Assembly: GCF_022682495.2 (NCBI RefSeq)
Contig: NC_071388.1
Location: forward strand, 84,693,073-84,757,072
Origin: Desmodus rotundus
Taxonomy: Eukaryota > Chordata > Mammalia > Chiroptera > Phyllostomidae
Length of the DNA stretch: 64,000 nucleotides
Direction: 5' to 3'
Shown one piece after another: positions 53,051 through 64,000 of the stretch. The translations under genes were made by a program, and so were the position numbers. Under the pieces are notes generated by a model, which worked only from the letters and a program-made list of their open reading frames with translations, had not been told where the DNA came from and did not search any database. Each line of letters begins with the position of its first letter. Position 1 is the stretch's first letter.

Positions 53051-55775
53051 CTTTAGTTGGGGGGGATCCATATGACATAGGATTTGTTATAGGAGTAAGG
53101 TGGATGCATAGGCAACAAGGGCGTTGCTTAATATAAAACCCAAAAATGTTAAGATCAAATGAGCAGTCACAATACCTCACTCATATTCCAGTATGATTCA
53201 GGGCTTAGACTCAAAGTCCATTTATAGGAAAAGGGACCGATTTCCCACGAGGAAGGGCCTTACCACATTGTAGAACAAATGCACAGCAGTGAGTCCCCCA
53301 GCCTTTCCATAAATAATCTATGTCATTTACTTGACTAATACTATACTAAAAATAAAGTAATGCCCAGCTATTTTAAAGACCTATTCAAGTGATCTATTTC
53401 ATCCCGAAGAGCAGTAGTTTGTCTTTTGTGAGGAATTCATTCATTTCATAGAAGTTGTCAAATTCACGTGTGCAGAGTTTTTGTAAGATTCCCTTATGAA
53501 GGAAACGGGCAGTGACTCATCCAGTGGATAGACCCCTTCCTTGCGACAGTCTACTTTCAAGACTTCTTTATGGTCAGCTGAAACGTGAACCAAACCTGAG
53601 CCCCTGCGAGGTTTCCCACCAGGAAATCACAGAGAACAGCACACGTTTGCTTGTTTTCTAAAGTGAGTCTGAGTTGGGCAATAGTTCTAGGACTTCTTTC
53701 TAATTCTATTTTAGAAATGACCTCTAGCTGACCTTTATTCTCCTGAAAGCTTAAACTGGATGTGGTTTCCAACTTCCTTTGCTATTCTAAATTATGCAAT
53801 TCAGCTGTTTAAAAGTAGTAGATTCTATACAGTGTTATAAGAGTACTAGTTGTTCATAAAATAACTGTTTATATGTTTAAATATAATCTACATATGTACA
53901 CATGAATGTTTCAATATGAGTCTATGCAACCTAGGTATGTTTTATGAAATATATTTGACATCAAGCACTACTTTAAACTAGAGTTCCTGTTAATATTTAC
54001 TATCAGAAAAGAGGAATGTAAAATACTGTCATGTGAAAGCAAGAGATTAAATATGTTTATAATAACCATATTTTCTGAAGTACAGATCAAGGTATACAGT
54101 AAGAAAATATAATAGCAAATAAAACTTAGGCTCTCAAAAGATCCAGATCTTATGATTAATTAAAACCCATTAATTCCTCAAGACTCTCAATTGTGGTAGT
54201 AACCAGAATTTTTCTCTAAATATTCACCTGGAGTAATTTTTGAATCTTTTAAATCTATTGGATCATCATTTTTGCAAATATCTGATAATCATTCAAATCT
54301 AATGATACATTAAAAAGCAATATGAAAGTGTTGATTAATAAGTGAAAAATGAAAAAGTTTATCTAGTAGATAAGAGAGGGCTAGTGAGGAGTTTTAATAT
54401 AAGGCTATTAGGGGACACTTCTCCAGGGCTAGCTCTTGCTTCTGCACATTTTCTGAGTAAACACATTGATAGCTTCTATTCCCATCTTTTCAAGGGTGTT
54501 TGGGTGGCAAACAGCCTTGAGAGATAGAGAAGGTACCTCTCTTGGAAGATAGGAAAGCTGTGTTTTCTCTCCAGGATAATAAAGACAATATCTCCCTCCA
54601 GGGAAAAAGGTGGGGCAGGTTCACCAACAGACCTTTGGGAAGATTGAGATTTTCTTAATCTGAGATTCTGCAGATGTAATGTGTACTCATTGTGTACCCA
54701 GCATCCACTTGGGCATAACCCCATGGAACTTGAAGAGCAAGGGGAACTGATGGGAACCTGTAATAAATATAATAAAGTATTAAATGCAATAAATTCCTTT
54801 GTCTACGGCCCAGGAGTCTTATATTGTCTACTATAATCTTTGAAACTATGGCAAGCTAACTTAATAACTTGAAAGCAGAGTAAAATCTCAGATCCCTCAC
54901 ATTTCTTGACATAAAGTGACATTATCAATGTTCAAATGCTACATTTTCACCGTACTTAGCTATGACATCTACCTTAGGAATTCAAACCGAGGAGGACTGT
55001 GAAGAATTCCAAGGAAGACCACTACGGGCAAAACCCAAACAAATGAACAACAAAACAATAGGTTTAGAAATTATGTGGATAGTCTACCTCCTGGTCAATT
55101 ACGGGAACATGTTTTCACTGAAGACACTGTCCCACATTCCACATTCTCATCAAAGCAGTATATAAATGCAGCAGTGCCGCCATAGGTGGTCTAGGAAGGT
55201 AATGACAGGGGCATTTCCCTGCTAAATGCTGCCATGGGCTCAACAATTATATGCTCTGCTGTCCTAACTCTGGGTGTTCTTTCCATGGCTTCCAGCACCC
55301 ATTGACATTTCCTGTCCAGGGCTATAATTTTATGTTGCCACTTTGGCTCTTTGACCCCAAATGCTAAACGTTTCTAAATACAGTTAGCAAGACATATCAA
55401 AGCATGCGACTGACAGATGAAAACACTGAACTTAAATTCAAGGAAAATGAGCCCTACCTTGTCGCCTCTGACAGCAAGACATTTGGGCGCATACTTCCCT
55501 GTTCCATATAATAATGGAGAGTTGAGTGTAAGGGTAAGTGCGGAGGGAGAATATTTGAATATAGATACATAATTGAGGTGAATAAACTATCTGACCACTC
55601 GGAGGAGACACTTAAACTGTGCCGTCCACACACTAGGCACTCCCAACTGTGATGTGTTGTAAGTACAAAATACACACTGCATTTTGAAGACCTAGTGAAA
55701 GCAAATGTGTAAATCCTCATTAACACATTTTACATTGATTACATATTAAAATGATAGTAGTTTAGATATTTAGAT
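53051..55775. other. Anonymous DNA
   Basis: About 2.7 kb with no gene, RNA or repeat recognised. Frames of up to 90 codons (55454-55726 minus) are featureless. Confidence 0.45.
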
Positions 55776-55779
55776 GAAA

Positions 55780-55915
55780 TAAGATACCGTATTAAAATTA
55801 ATTTTACTTGGGTTTGTACGTTTTTATCATGGCTACTCAAAAAAATTAAAATTGCATATGTAAGTTTTTTTCCTATTCTATTCTACTTCTACTGGACAAT
55901 GCTGTGCTAGACTAT
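55780..55915 (+). mobile_element. hAT-type fragment ('ggctact...ctggacaatgctgtgctaga')
   Basis: The right end of the 'ctgtccaata' hAT group: 'atcatggctactcaaaaaaattaaaattgcatatgtaagttt', then 'ttctacttctactggacaatgctgtgctaga' (consensus-like 'ttctattggacagtgctgctctaga'). Confidence 0.7.
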
Positions 55916-56929
55916 TTCTTGTCGCCCCCCTCGTGATGTGAACTGAGTGGGCCTATAAGGAATCTCAGGGCTGACCCAGTAATTATAAACAAAATGGTGT
56001 CAGCTGGTACACTACAGATGAAAGAATTAAATCACTTGAAGTCTTTTGAATTGAAAGCAAGTTTCTTGAGAGCAAAGCTATAACCTTTTATACTCCCTAG
56101 CGATATGTTTAGTCTCTCACTTAGCTCACTGATATTTGCCAGTTGAGTGAGTATTAAGGAAACCCAGGCAAAAGAAACCCTGCAAGTGTAGTGATTCGGC
56201 CTGTGAAGAGATTGTACGTGTTAATTCCGAACAAGCCCGTGCTTCGCTTTTCTTAGCAGTCGTTTATACTTCTTGTTTAAGAACGCAACCTTACAGTGCA
56301 ATTTACCTTCCACTAGGCCTCACTGCCCCTCCGGAGACCTAGGCTGCAAATGCTTGTTTTTCTTATGCGCGTCTCCCTCCTTTAGAGCACACGGAGCAGT
56401 CACGGAGGTTAATTAAAGTGGGAATCACTTGCGCACAGTTGAGAATATTACTGAATACAAAGCCATTGAGTTTCTGCATTATTTTAAGATTGTGGCCTTT
56501 GAAACAACCTTTCAGCATTTCGTGTGTGTAGAGACAGAAAGTCGTAACAGAGAGGACAAAGCCAGCAGAATCTTTGTGCTGTCCTCATGATGTCCCCGTA
56601 TATTCATCTGTTGGTGGGGAGCGGTACCAGTGGCAGGAGCAATGTCCCCCAAATTTGAGGTCCGTGGCCATTAGCACTCATACGTGTTGCAGCAGAAACT
56701 AGTGGCTGACATATGAGGCAGAGAAGGATGAAAGGACCAGAGGTAATCTAAGGCATACAAAGCATACTTTCTATGTTCCCTCTTAGGTTCAATTAATGTA
56801 GATGCTGGTAGATGAAGGATGATTGCCACATATCACTTACATTATAAATAATAATATTATGCGTGCTAGGTCATTTACATCATAAATTATAGAAACTTTG
56901 AAAGAGAGATGTTTTCCTTTTTTATAATT
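55916..56929. other. Unique DNA including a CpG-richer block
   Basis: No repeat is recognised. About 15 CpGs occur in 56180-56545, against roughly one per 100 bases around it. The block also contains AATTAAAGTG and GTTAATTCCG. It could be regulatory. No coding frame stands out. Confidence 0.45.
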
Positions 56930-57075
56930 AAAGTTAAACTAAATTTGAAAGAGATTAAGCAATTTGCCTATGGACATAATACTGCACATCAGTGGAAGGG
57001 TCAGAATTTGAACCCAAATGTAACCTAACTCCAAAGCCTACGCTCTTTCTATTAAACCAACTGTAACTTCTTCTC
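56930..57075 (-). mobile_element. MIR SINE, reverse
   Basis: 'gaaagagattaagcaatttgcctatggacataatactgcacatcagtggaagggtcagaatttgaacccaaatg', 'taactccaaagcctacgctctttctattaaacca' is a good MIR complement, including 'gatttgaacccagg'-like and 'gctctttccactacacca'-like parts. Confidence 0.9.
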
Positions 57076-57144
57076 CAGTGTAGCAACAGTATTGTTATAA
57101 TGATAACAACAGAGGGAAAACACAAATAGTTTTAGTGGCGTTAT

Positions 57145-57345
57145 CCTTACTAGTCCCCTGTCCTTCCTTCTTTCCTCTATCTTTCCTTATCACGGCCTCC
57201 CTCCCTCTCTTTTCCTATTTGTCTCCCCCTCTCTTCCTCCCATTCTTTGCTCCCTCTTCTCACATTTCCCTCTTTCTCTCCCTAACAACTCTGTCTTTCT
57301 TTTCTTGTTTCATTCATTTTTCCTTTCCTATTTTCCAGTTTTTAC
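57145..57345. repeat. Long polypyrimidine (CT-rich) tract
   Basis: Nearly 200 bases are almost entirely C and T on the plus strand (for example CCTCCCTCCCTCTCTTTTCC near 57196). The 87-codon frame across it (57135-57398) is low-complexity and not a gene. Confidence 0.92.
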
Positions 57346-57517
57346 TACCTAAGCTGCCGTCCTGCCAATGCCTTCAGATAACCTCTCTGTGTAATTAAGT
57401 TCTGGACACTAGAGAAAGGCAAATAGCAACTGTAGTGATTGAAGAGGCAAATAGAACCCAAAAGTTCTTCAAACTTGAAAATAAATCTTCCACTGAATAC
57501 TACAATTAGTCCACTAG

Positions 57518-57660
57518 CTTAGAATCGTAGAATATTAGAGCTGGAAGGGAACTTGGAGCTTACCTAGCCTGAAACCTTCATTACATGCCAGATGGAACTC
57601 CAGCCAAGGGCAGCTATGGGACAGCCCAAGGCTAGTGGGGAAGCCAGAACTGGAATCCTG
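57518..57660 (-). mobile_element. MIR3-type SINE, reverse
   Basis: 'ttagaatcgtagaatattagagctggaagggaacttggagcttacctag' is the complement of the MIR3 3' end. 'gggacagcccaaggctagtggggaagccagaactggaatcctgca' fits its core. Confidence 0.75.
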
Positions 57661-57769
57661 CAATTCTTGCTTAGTTCCTAAGAAGGTGCATGAAAAATTA
57701 AGTAGGAATGTGAAAATGCTAACCTGTTGACAGGTACTGCGTGAGGCCTTAAAAGGGGAAGTTCATTTT

Positions 57770-57835
57770 CTTGCTACATGCAGTTGTTGAGAAGATAAAT
57801 GAGATAATGCATGTAAAAGTGCTCAGAGTTCTCAG
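57770..57835 (+). mobile_element. MIR-type 3' fragment, forward
   Basis: 'gcagttgttgagaagataaatgagataatgcatgtaaaagtgctcag' matches the MIR tail 'gggttgttgtgaggattaaatgagataatgcatgtaaagcgctt'. Confidence 0.68.
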
Positions 57836-58234
57836 AGAGGGATGTCTGATTTAGATAGGAGACAATACCTATTGCTTGAAATATTAGAGAAAAACTTTTC
57901 CTAGCCTTAACTGAGCCTGAAGAAAGGAATTGTTGGACTATAGAGCATTTTATGTTGTTGAACTCAGATGATAAGAAGACCTCTCTTTATATACAATAAA
58001 TGAGCATTGAATGGATGCCAAGGAGATATCTGTTTTACCATTGTTTTGGCTCAATAAAAAAGCTTTTTCTATGTAAGTGTATAAGGTAGTGCCGGAACCC
58101 CTTTAGATGCTGTAGATGGATTCATCTTTCTCCTCCTTTTTCTGATTCCCCAGCTGACCCTAAAAGAAAGTTTATTGCTGCAACGTAATCTGACTCACTG
58201 TTAGGTTCATTTTTTCCAATCCATTGTGTACTTT
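57836..58234. other. Anonymous DNA
   Basis: Nothing recognised. Confidence 0.5.
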
Positions 58235-58500
58235 AGTGGAGGGAGGCAGCTCGCTTTAGAAGAAAGATGCCTGGACTAAGAGGTAGAACTGCATTCTATA
58301 CCTGGTTGTAACTCCCACTGACTCGCCAAGCGATTTGCACAATATAGAGAACTATTTGCTTCTTCACTTTCTTATCTGTAAAATGCAAATAATATCGGCA
58401 TCGTTCTCTGTAAGTAAATATTAACTGAGATAATATACATGTGATCATTTGCTCAAGGTCTGGAGCATTGTTAAGATCCAGAAATTTTAGCTATTATTAT
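58235..58500 (+). mobile_element. MIR SINE, near full length, forward
   Basis: All MIR parts appear in order: 'aagaaagatgcctggactaagagg', 'attctatacctggttgtaactcccactgac', 'cgccaagcgatttgcac', 'tcttcactttcttatctgtaaaatgcaaataat', 'aactgagataatatacatgtgatcat', and 'tctggagcattgt...ttagctattattattgtg'. Confidence 0.9.
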
Positions 58501-60006
58501 TGTGTTTGTTTGGATAAAAGTTTGTCTTAAGGGTTTAGGATTTAGACTGTCAATGTTTCTGCTTTTTAAAAAGCAGCTTCAGAAAATTGTGTTTATCACT
58601 CAGCAGATCAAAGCTCTGTGAGCTGGAATTGTGTTTCAAAAGAACAGATTGATGCCTCACACACAGATGTCTTTCCCCATCCCCAAACCAACAGGGTAAA
58701 ATGTTTTACAGATTGGATGCTTGGCACAGCGCAGGATTCTGAAATAAAGCTCCTATTGTTTTTTCCTTCGTTCTTTCTTTATATTTTCATGTTTAAAAAA
58801 GTATTTAAAGGGAATTGCAACCTTAGTTATTTCTTTTCTTCCACACACAAAAAAAGCACATGTGTTTGCAATAGTGGAGTGAAAGTTCTAAAAATAAATG
58901 TGCTTTAAAGAAAAGAAGCAAAACTTTGTTGGCACTCTAAAACCGATCGACACAGGAAAAATGTTTGTTCTAGAGATGTTTGGCTTCTTTTAAAATAGAA
59001 AAAAATAGAGCAAATAATGTAGAATTATACAGTTCTAATTAAGTGGTTTACCACATAAAAATGTGTTATTTTTACTCATCTGGTAAATAGTTTTAACCGT
59101 GACATAATGTCTTAACATTTACATTTCAATTCTGAATATACCCTGCATCTGTTATTTTCTCTAAGAAGAGATTGTGAGATATAAAAATTATGTCTTTGCT
59201 CTTGCAATCTGTAATTAGAAAGCAAAAAGCCAAAGTACAAGTCAGATATGTGTAGTTTTTGTTGGCTACGATCTTAGGAAATTCAGTTGTCTACCACAGG
59301 GAAGAGTGCTGTGTTTACATACATATTTTGGTTTGTATTGTCACCTTTTTGCACTTCATTTAAAATGTAAAATATATTTATTGTAAAATAGTCTTGCAAG
59401 TGCTACTGTGACCTTTTCACAGAGAAGGGAGTAATCCTGCAGACGACTGACACGACAGTTGGTCCTAGATGCACTAAGATGAGGGAGAGGTCAGTGACGG
59501 GAGAGAGATTAGGCTTGACAAGTAAAAAGGAGTTTAGAGAAACTAGAATGGAAAACAGATGGAGTAGATAAATATGGAAGGGCTGCTGGGGTATCTTAAA
59601 AGACAAACATTGGTTTCTCAGAAGCAGTTGAGCTAGTAAATCCTTGAAAATGAGCTACTGAAAAGAATTTTCAGGCAAAAAGAAGAAAGCTGGGTTAAGG
59701 AGGATTTCTATAGGTGAAAACATAGGCTTGATAGTTATAATCCGTACTAAAAAATGAAACTCACAGAAAGAAAATTCGAGTGTATGGCCTCCTTGATGAG
59801 CCCAGAAAGTAAAATAGACAGTTTAGCTGCATCAAAGGTGTATCTTAAATGTTAAATTGGAAGTAATTCTAAACAACTAATTAATTAATATGTTAAACAA
59901 TTGAATATTTGAATGTAGATTGAAACTGAGATTTTTACATCCTTAAATAAATAGTATTTGCAATGGAAATGGTATTTTTAGTGAATTAACGTACAGCATG
60001 AAATAC
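58501..60006. other. Anonymous DNA
   Basis: No gene or repeat is recognised over 1.5 kb. Frames of 96 codons (58618-58908) and 67 codons (59403-59606, minus) are featureless. Confidence 0.45.
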
Positions 60007-60016
60007 CAGGAAGTTA

Positions 60017-60230
60017 GCCCTGGCTGGTGTGGCTCAATGGATTGAGCACCAGTCTGTGAACCAAAGGGCTGCTGGTTCAATTGCCAGTCAGGGCACATGG
60101 CTGGGATGTGGGCTGGGTCCCCAGTAGGGGCACCTAAGAGACAACCACACACTGATACTTCTCTCCCTCTCTTTCTCCCTCCCTTCCCCTCTGTCTAAAA
60201 ATAAATAAGATCTTTAAAAAAAAAAAAAAA
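60017..60230 (+). mobile_element. Ves SINE, forward
   Basis: Head GCCCTGGCTGGTGTGGCTCAA, box B-like GGTTCAATTGCC, 'cagtcagggcacatgg', CT-rich stretch and a 14-base A tail. Perfect target duplications CAGGAAGTTA lie at 60007-60016 and 60231-60240. Confidence 0.97.
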
Positions 60231-60240
60231 CAGGAAGTTA

Positions 60241-60744
60241 ATTATGGATATTGAGCCATTGGGAGTGGACCTGGCTAAGTTAGACTTTATATTTCCATTT
60301 TACCTATCTAGAAATGGGTAAATACATTAATTATATTATACATTGAATATATAAATATGCTTAAGCAGCTGAGAATATAAAGCCCTTGTTTTGTAACGGG
60401 GTACACTAGGATACCCCTGAGGAAATCTTATAAGTAACTATTGGCATTGCCAGCTATTCCAAGCATTCTACCTTCTCCCCCAGTAAACATTTACTGGTGT
60501 CATATTTCCTTGAGCTTGCAATAGTATAAGCAGGATATCTGGAGTGGGTCAGTGCCCTCAAGGCCATGGACAAAGATGTATATTTTCATAGAATCTTTTG
60601 GAAATATGAAAACCTTCCATAATGGTAGCACAACCTGAGAGTGTCTCTAAAATACATGTGTTATTTCTTTACCTTTTAATATCATTGAGATTCGGACATC
60701 AAAAATGTCAGCTCATGTAATTACTCTAAGTTATACATTGTTGC
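60241..60744. other. Anonymous DNA
   Basis: No recognised feature. Confidence 0.5.
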
Positions 60745-62220
60745 CATCTCCACTTTCTCACTCTATCCCACCCAAATTGGCTGGCTGCCTCACTCCATTG
60801 AAACTGCCCGTTGAAGGTCACCCGGGCTTCCAATTTTCATTCTTTGTCTTACTTGTCAACTCATCAGCGTTCGCTACCATTTCAATACCTTGAAATGCTC
60901 TTCCTTTTGATTCTGGAACCCTATTTGTTTTCCTTCTACCTCTTTGGTTCCTTTTTTCAGTATCTTTGGAAGGATCTTCCTTTTGAACCTGGTGGCCAAG
61001 TACTGAAGAGTCCTGAACTCTTCAGGACTCTGTGTTTTACCACCTTTCTCATCACTCTCTACCTCCTCCTCCCAGATGATCTCCAGCTGCTGCCATGGCT
61101 TCATTTATTATTACAAATTTACATCTTCACTGCAGACCCCTTCTCCGAGTCTCTGATGAACATCTATCAACTTCCCACATGCACTCTAATTAAATGGTTC
61201 AATGACATTCTTGAGATTTTCACTGCAATTCCCATCTTAGTAGGTGGCACCAGCACTTATCCACTTGCTTGTGCCAGAAGCTTGGGTTCCAGCTTTGGGA
61301 CCTCTTTCTTCCCCCTATTCACTCACACACCGAGGCCTGTGTAGAATCCTCCAGTATAAATCATAAATCTGTCGTTTTTTTTCTCCATATCTGCTGCTGG
61401 TTATGTAACCCAAGCTATCATCTTTCATCCTGGTTTCCTTCAAGAATCCTTTAATTGGTATACCTTCACCTATTTTTTTGTTACTTCGAGTCTCTTCTCC
61501 AAATAATTATTAGAAAACTGTTTTTAAGAGTTGAATTTAATTTTATCAATCTGACCCTTAAAATTCTTTATTCCCCCTGGCTCTTAAACTACATTGCTAT
61601 TGGACTTAGTATAAAACTAACAATCCTCATTGTGTCCAAAAACCCTGGATGTCCCCTTCCTAGGTTACCTCGAAGACCTCATTTCCTGAGAATCTCCAGC
61701 TTTATCACTCATGTTTCACTTTTGGGAACCAATTTTTGATTGCTTACCTTTAACTCTCCACGTTCTTTTTGTATTGGGACAGTGACCCACATTTAACCCT
61801 CTCCTTCCACTCGTTTTTCTGTGACTTGGTGAATTCCTCCTCATTCTCTGGAGTTAACTTTTAAATGTAACTTTCTCAGGGAAACTACACTCTCTCTTCC
61901 CGCCAATTTAATGCTACCTTGTTTTAATATTTCTTTAAATAAATCTCAGTACTTAGTTTTATTGCTTATTTAACTGTTATATTGAAATAACTAATTGTGT
62001 AGTAATTTGTTTAATTTCTGTCTCCCTCACTGAAATCTGCACTAAGAGTTTAATCGGAGTCTCTCTTATTTACTACTGTATCCCCAGTTCTGTATCTCTC
62101 CTAGATCTTCAGTACCATATTTTCACTACCATATCTGGCATCAGATATTTTTAAAGAAGGTCTCAATAAATGGCTTTTGAATAAATAAATGAATGAATAA
62201 GTAAATGCATGAATGAGTAA
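60745..62220 (+). mobile_element. L2 LINE, long 3' half, forward
   Basis: The text follows L2 from within the reverse transcriptase to the 3' end. It contains 'cttacttgtcaactcatcagcgttcgc' (RT motif A region, normally LLDLSAAFDTVD). Then come 'cagatgatctccagctgctg', 'gtaggtggcaccagcacttatcc', 'cctggatgtccccttcc', 'acctcgaagacctcatttcc', and 'ctgtctccctcactgaaatc'. It ends with 'tactgtatccccagttctgta', 'caataaatggcttttgaataaataaatgaatgaat'. Stops and frameshifts are frequent. A 177-codon frame at 60811-61344 is part of this pseudo-ORF. Confidence 0.85.
60811..61344 (+). pseudogene. L2 ORF2 remnant
   Basis: An open stretch of 177 codons in the L2 block, partly out of frame with the original ORF2. 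The proper RT frame shows only as pieces (FVLLVNSSAFATISI at 60840-60885 recalls the motif A region). No intact catalytic residues were found, so it is not a functional protein. Confidence 0.55.
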
Positions 62221-62268
62221 ATTTATTCTTATGAAGCCTTATTCTTATGAAATTTATTCTTATGAAAA
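62221..62268. repeat. Three tandem TTATTCTTATGAA units
   Basis: Three copies of TTATTCTTATGAA are separated by GCC and AT linkers, immediately after the L2 tail. Confidence 0.9.
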
Positions 62269-62439
62269 ATGATAGGCTAAAGTTTCAAAACAAAATTGTT
62301 TTAGAATACGATGCAATGAAATGTAATTGGATTCATTGAATTGTTTGTTTTTATTACCTGTATGGTCAAAAAAAGGCTTTGCATATTAACTGTGTCAGTA
62401 TTCTCTCACATCTCACATCCTTAGCAATAGACCAGCATA
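62269..62439. other. Anonymous DNA
   Basis: Nothing recognised. Confidence 0.5.
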
Positions 62440-62668
62440 ACCCTGGTAAAGCATTTTGGTAATAGGCACTAAAAAATGTACAAGGAAGTACACTCTCTGG
62501 CTCAATAATGTGACTGATAAGTATCTCTTATAAATGTGAAATTCACAGCAGAATTTTATTTCATAAAATTAAAATTTGGGAGCAACCCAAATATAGGAAA
62601 CTGGTTGAGTAGATTATGGCACATTTATTCAAGTGCAAAAAATGAAAAATAAATACTTCAAATACATA
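62440..62668 (+). mobile_element. L1M 3'-region fragment, forward
   Basis: 'gagcaacccaaatataggaaactggttgagtagattatggcacatttattcaa' followed by an A-rich stretch is L1M 3' text. It is cut by the mariner copy at 62671. Confidence 0.68.
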
Positions 62669-62670
62669 CA

Positions 62671-63342
62671 CTTGAGGTCTGTCCAGAAACAGTCCACCCA
62701 TTGTTAGTATAACAAGAACAGTTTGTGAGACATCAATGTAACTTGGCAGCCAAGGAGAGTGGCCTGGAATGTGCATGTGTGAACAACGATGACTTCACTG
62801 TACTAGTCAGTGGGGGCAGTAGACACCATTGAGTGAGCAGGTGTACTGTGAGGCCATCCATTCAAAATGACTGAGCAAGTAGAGCAACAAATCTGTATCC
62901 AATTTTGTGTTAAGCTTGAACATTCCTCTTTGGAAATTATTCAGATGATTCAAAAGGCCAAAACTATGGGCAACTAGTGATTGTCAGCTTCATCACAACC
63001 ATGTTCCCACTCATGTATCACGTCTCCTGCAGAGTGTTTTGGTGAAACGTGAAATCACCCAGGTGACTCAGCCCCACTATACCCCAGATTTGGCATCCTT
63101 CAACTTCTGGATTTTCCCAACACCAAAATCCCATTTGAAAGGGAAGAGATTTCAGACCATCGATGAGATTCAGGGCAGCTGATGGTGATTGGAAAAACTG
63201 TGTGAAGTCCCAAGGTGCCTACTTTGAAGGGGACTGAGGCATCATTGTCCTGTGTACAATGTTTCTTGTGTCTTGTAACCTCTTCAATAAAGGTCTCTAT
63301 TTTTCGTATTACATGGCTGGGTACCTTCTGGACAGACCTTGT
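62671..63342 (+). mobile_element. Deletion-derived mariner (copy 2), forward
   Basis: Ends are CTTGAGGTCTGTCCAGAAA on the left and, as complement on the right, ACAAGGTCTGTCCAGAAGG. The plus strand encodes pieces of the transposase N-terminus, then the same junction seen in copy 1 (plus-strand 'atgggcaactagtgattgtcagcttcatcacaac', 62967-63000). The C-terminal block follows ('tataccccagatttggcatccttcaacttctggatt'). It has stops and frameshifts. It is the opposite orientation to copy 1 at 18116-18793. Confidence 0.92.
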
Positions 63343-63790
63343 ATATATACGCACATACTATGATTACAACTTAGAAAATATGCATGTAAAAATGCACATA
63401 TATATTCACATAAAGACTTATGGTTGATTAAGATGGTGATAGGTTACAGAAGATCATTCTTCTATCTGAGAAACTGGAATATTATTTTATCTATCACTGG
63501 GTTTATTTTTGAATCTGTGTGCCTTTAAACCTGGTTGTTCACTATTATCTGTCTTCAGTTTTAATTTCTTCCAGTTTCATGAGTAACATGGCAGAAAATG
63601 ATGCTTTATTAGTTTTTTCTCTCCTCTGACATGCATCGCCTACCACAATTCACTGCCACCACAGGGTGCGTTGTCCTAGTGTGCAGTAAATACTCTAATA
63701 GCAGCATGTAGGAAAACACCAAAAAGGAATGTTTGTGCCCCCTGAAGAATGAGAACAATAAAAAACTAAGTCTAATAGAACTGTGTTGTC
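63343..63790. other. Anonymous DNA
   Basis: No recognised feature. Confidence 0.5.
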
Positions 63791-63794
63791 TTCC

Positions 63795-64000
63795 TTTGTA
63801 ATTTTTTGATTTTTTAAAATTTAAGTTACAGTTTACATTTAATATTATCTTGTATTAGTTTCAGGTGTACAGCATAGTGGTTAGACAATTATATAGTTTA
63901 CAAAGTGTCCCCCCTGGTATTTATAGTACCCAGTAATCACAATACATATTTATTACGATATTATGACTATATACCTTATGCTGCACTTTACATCCCCATA
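63795..64000 (-). mobile_element. L1 3'UTR, reverse, continuing past the window
   Basis: The plus strand reads 'gttacagtttacatttaatattatcttgtattagtttcaggtgtacagcatagtggttagacaattatatagtttacaaagtg', 'tttatagtacccag', and 'atgctgcactttacatccccata', the complement of a common L1M/L1MA 3' end. The rest of the element lies beyond base 64000. Confidence 0.92.

Noticed and set aside
57135..57398. 87-codon hydrophobic frame as a membrane protein
   Set aside because: It is the translation of a CT-rich low-complexity tract (Leu/Ser/Phe/Pro repeats). No start context or homology.
60811..61344. 177-codon frame as a novel protein
   Set aside because: It is in an L2 LINE, partly out of the original frame. 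Kept only as a pseudogene fragment.

Overview
The window is non-coding nuclear DNA from a mammal, almost certainly a bat of the Yangochiroptera. The main evidence is six copies of the tRNA-derived Ves SINE, which is typical of those bats. All six have clear target-site duplications and recognisable tRNA-like heads with box A and box B. They sit among mammal-wide old repeats (MIR, L2, L3/CR1, HAL1, L1M, MaLR and ERVL LTRs, MER5A and other hAT pieces, Tigger) and younger mariner-type DNA transposons. The sequence is AT-rich and CpG-poor, as expected for a gene desert or a very large intron. I found no exon I can assign to a known host gene, and no rRNA, tRNA, snRNA or CRISPR array. The family names come from memory of consensus sequences, not from a search.

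Layout. 1-7.7 kb: mostly anonymous DNA with a MIR, an L1M 3' end, an ERVL-like LTR and a weaker LTR candidate. 7.76-16.2 kb: a deep nest. An L1M in minus orientation is split by a 610-bp mariner derivative (8099-8708), by a younger L1 (about 8726-10371) that itself carries a Ves, and by a roughly 200-bp hAT-like element. It abuts the 3' end of an unusually long L3/CR1 block, which carries another Ves. 16.2-23.2 kb: unique DNA, a deletion-derived mariner (18116-18793), a foldback transposon directly beside it, MIRs and an L2 tail. 23.16-25.16 kb: a nearly complete HAL1-like retroelement flanked by a 12-bp target duplication. Its 5'UTR carries a 335-codon open frame whose stop overlaps the ORF1 start. 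28.74-32.45 kb: a Tigger element split by a 3-kb L1, which is itself split by a Ves. 33-44 kb: LTR pieces, MIRs, two Ves copies, a MaLR LTR and an ancient HAL1. 44-60 kb: mostly anonymous DNA with hAT, MIR, MaLR and L1 tails. 60.7-62.2 kb: a long L2 fragment. 62.67-63.34 kb: a second copy of the deletion-derived mariner in opposite orientation. 63.8 kb to the end: the start of another L1.

Nothing here works as a gene pathway. The useful content is the insertion history, the structure of three or four non-autonomous elements, one unexplained exon-like block (15901-16176, minus) and several CpG-richer or motif-dense unique blocks that could be regulatory. Boundaries of old repeats are approximate, typically within 10-40 bp. 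Boundaries given with target duplications are exact as read.
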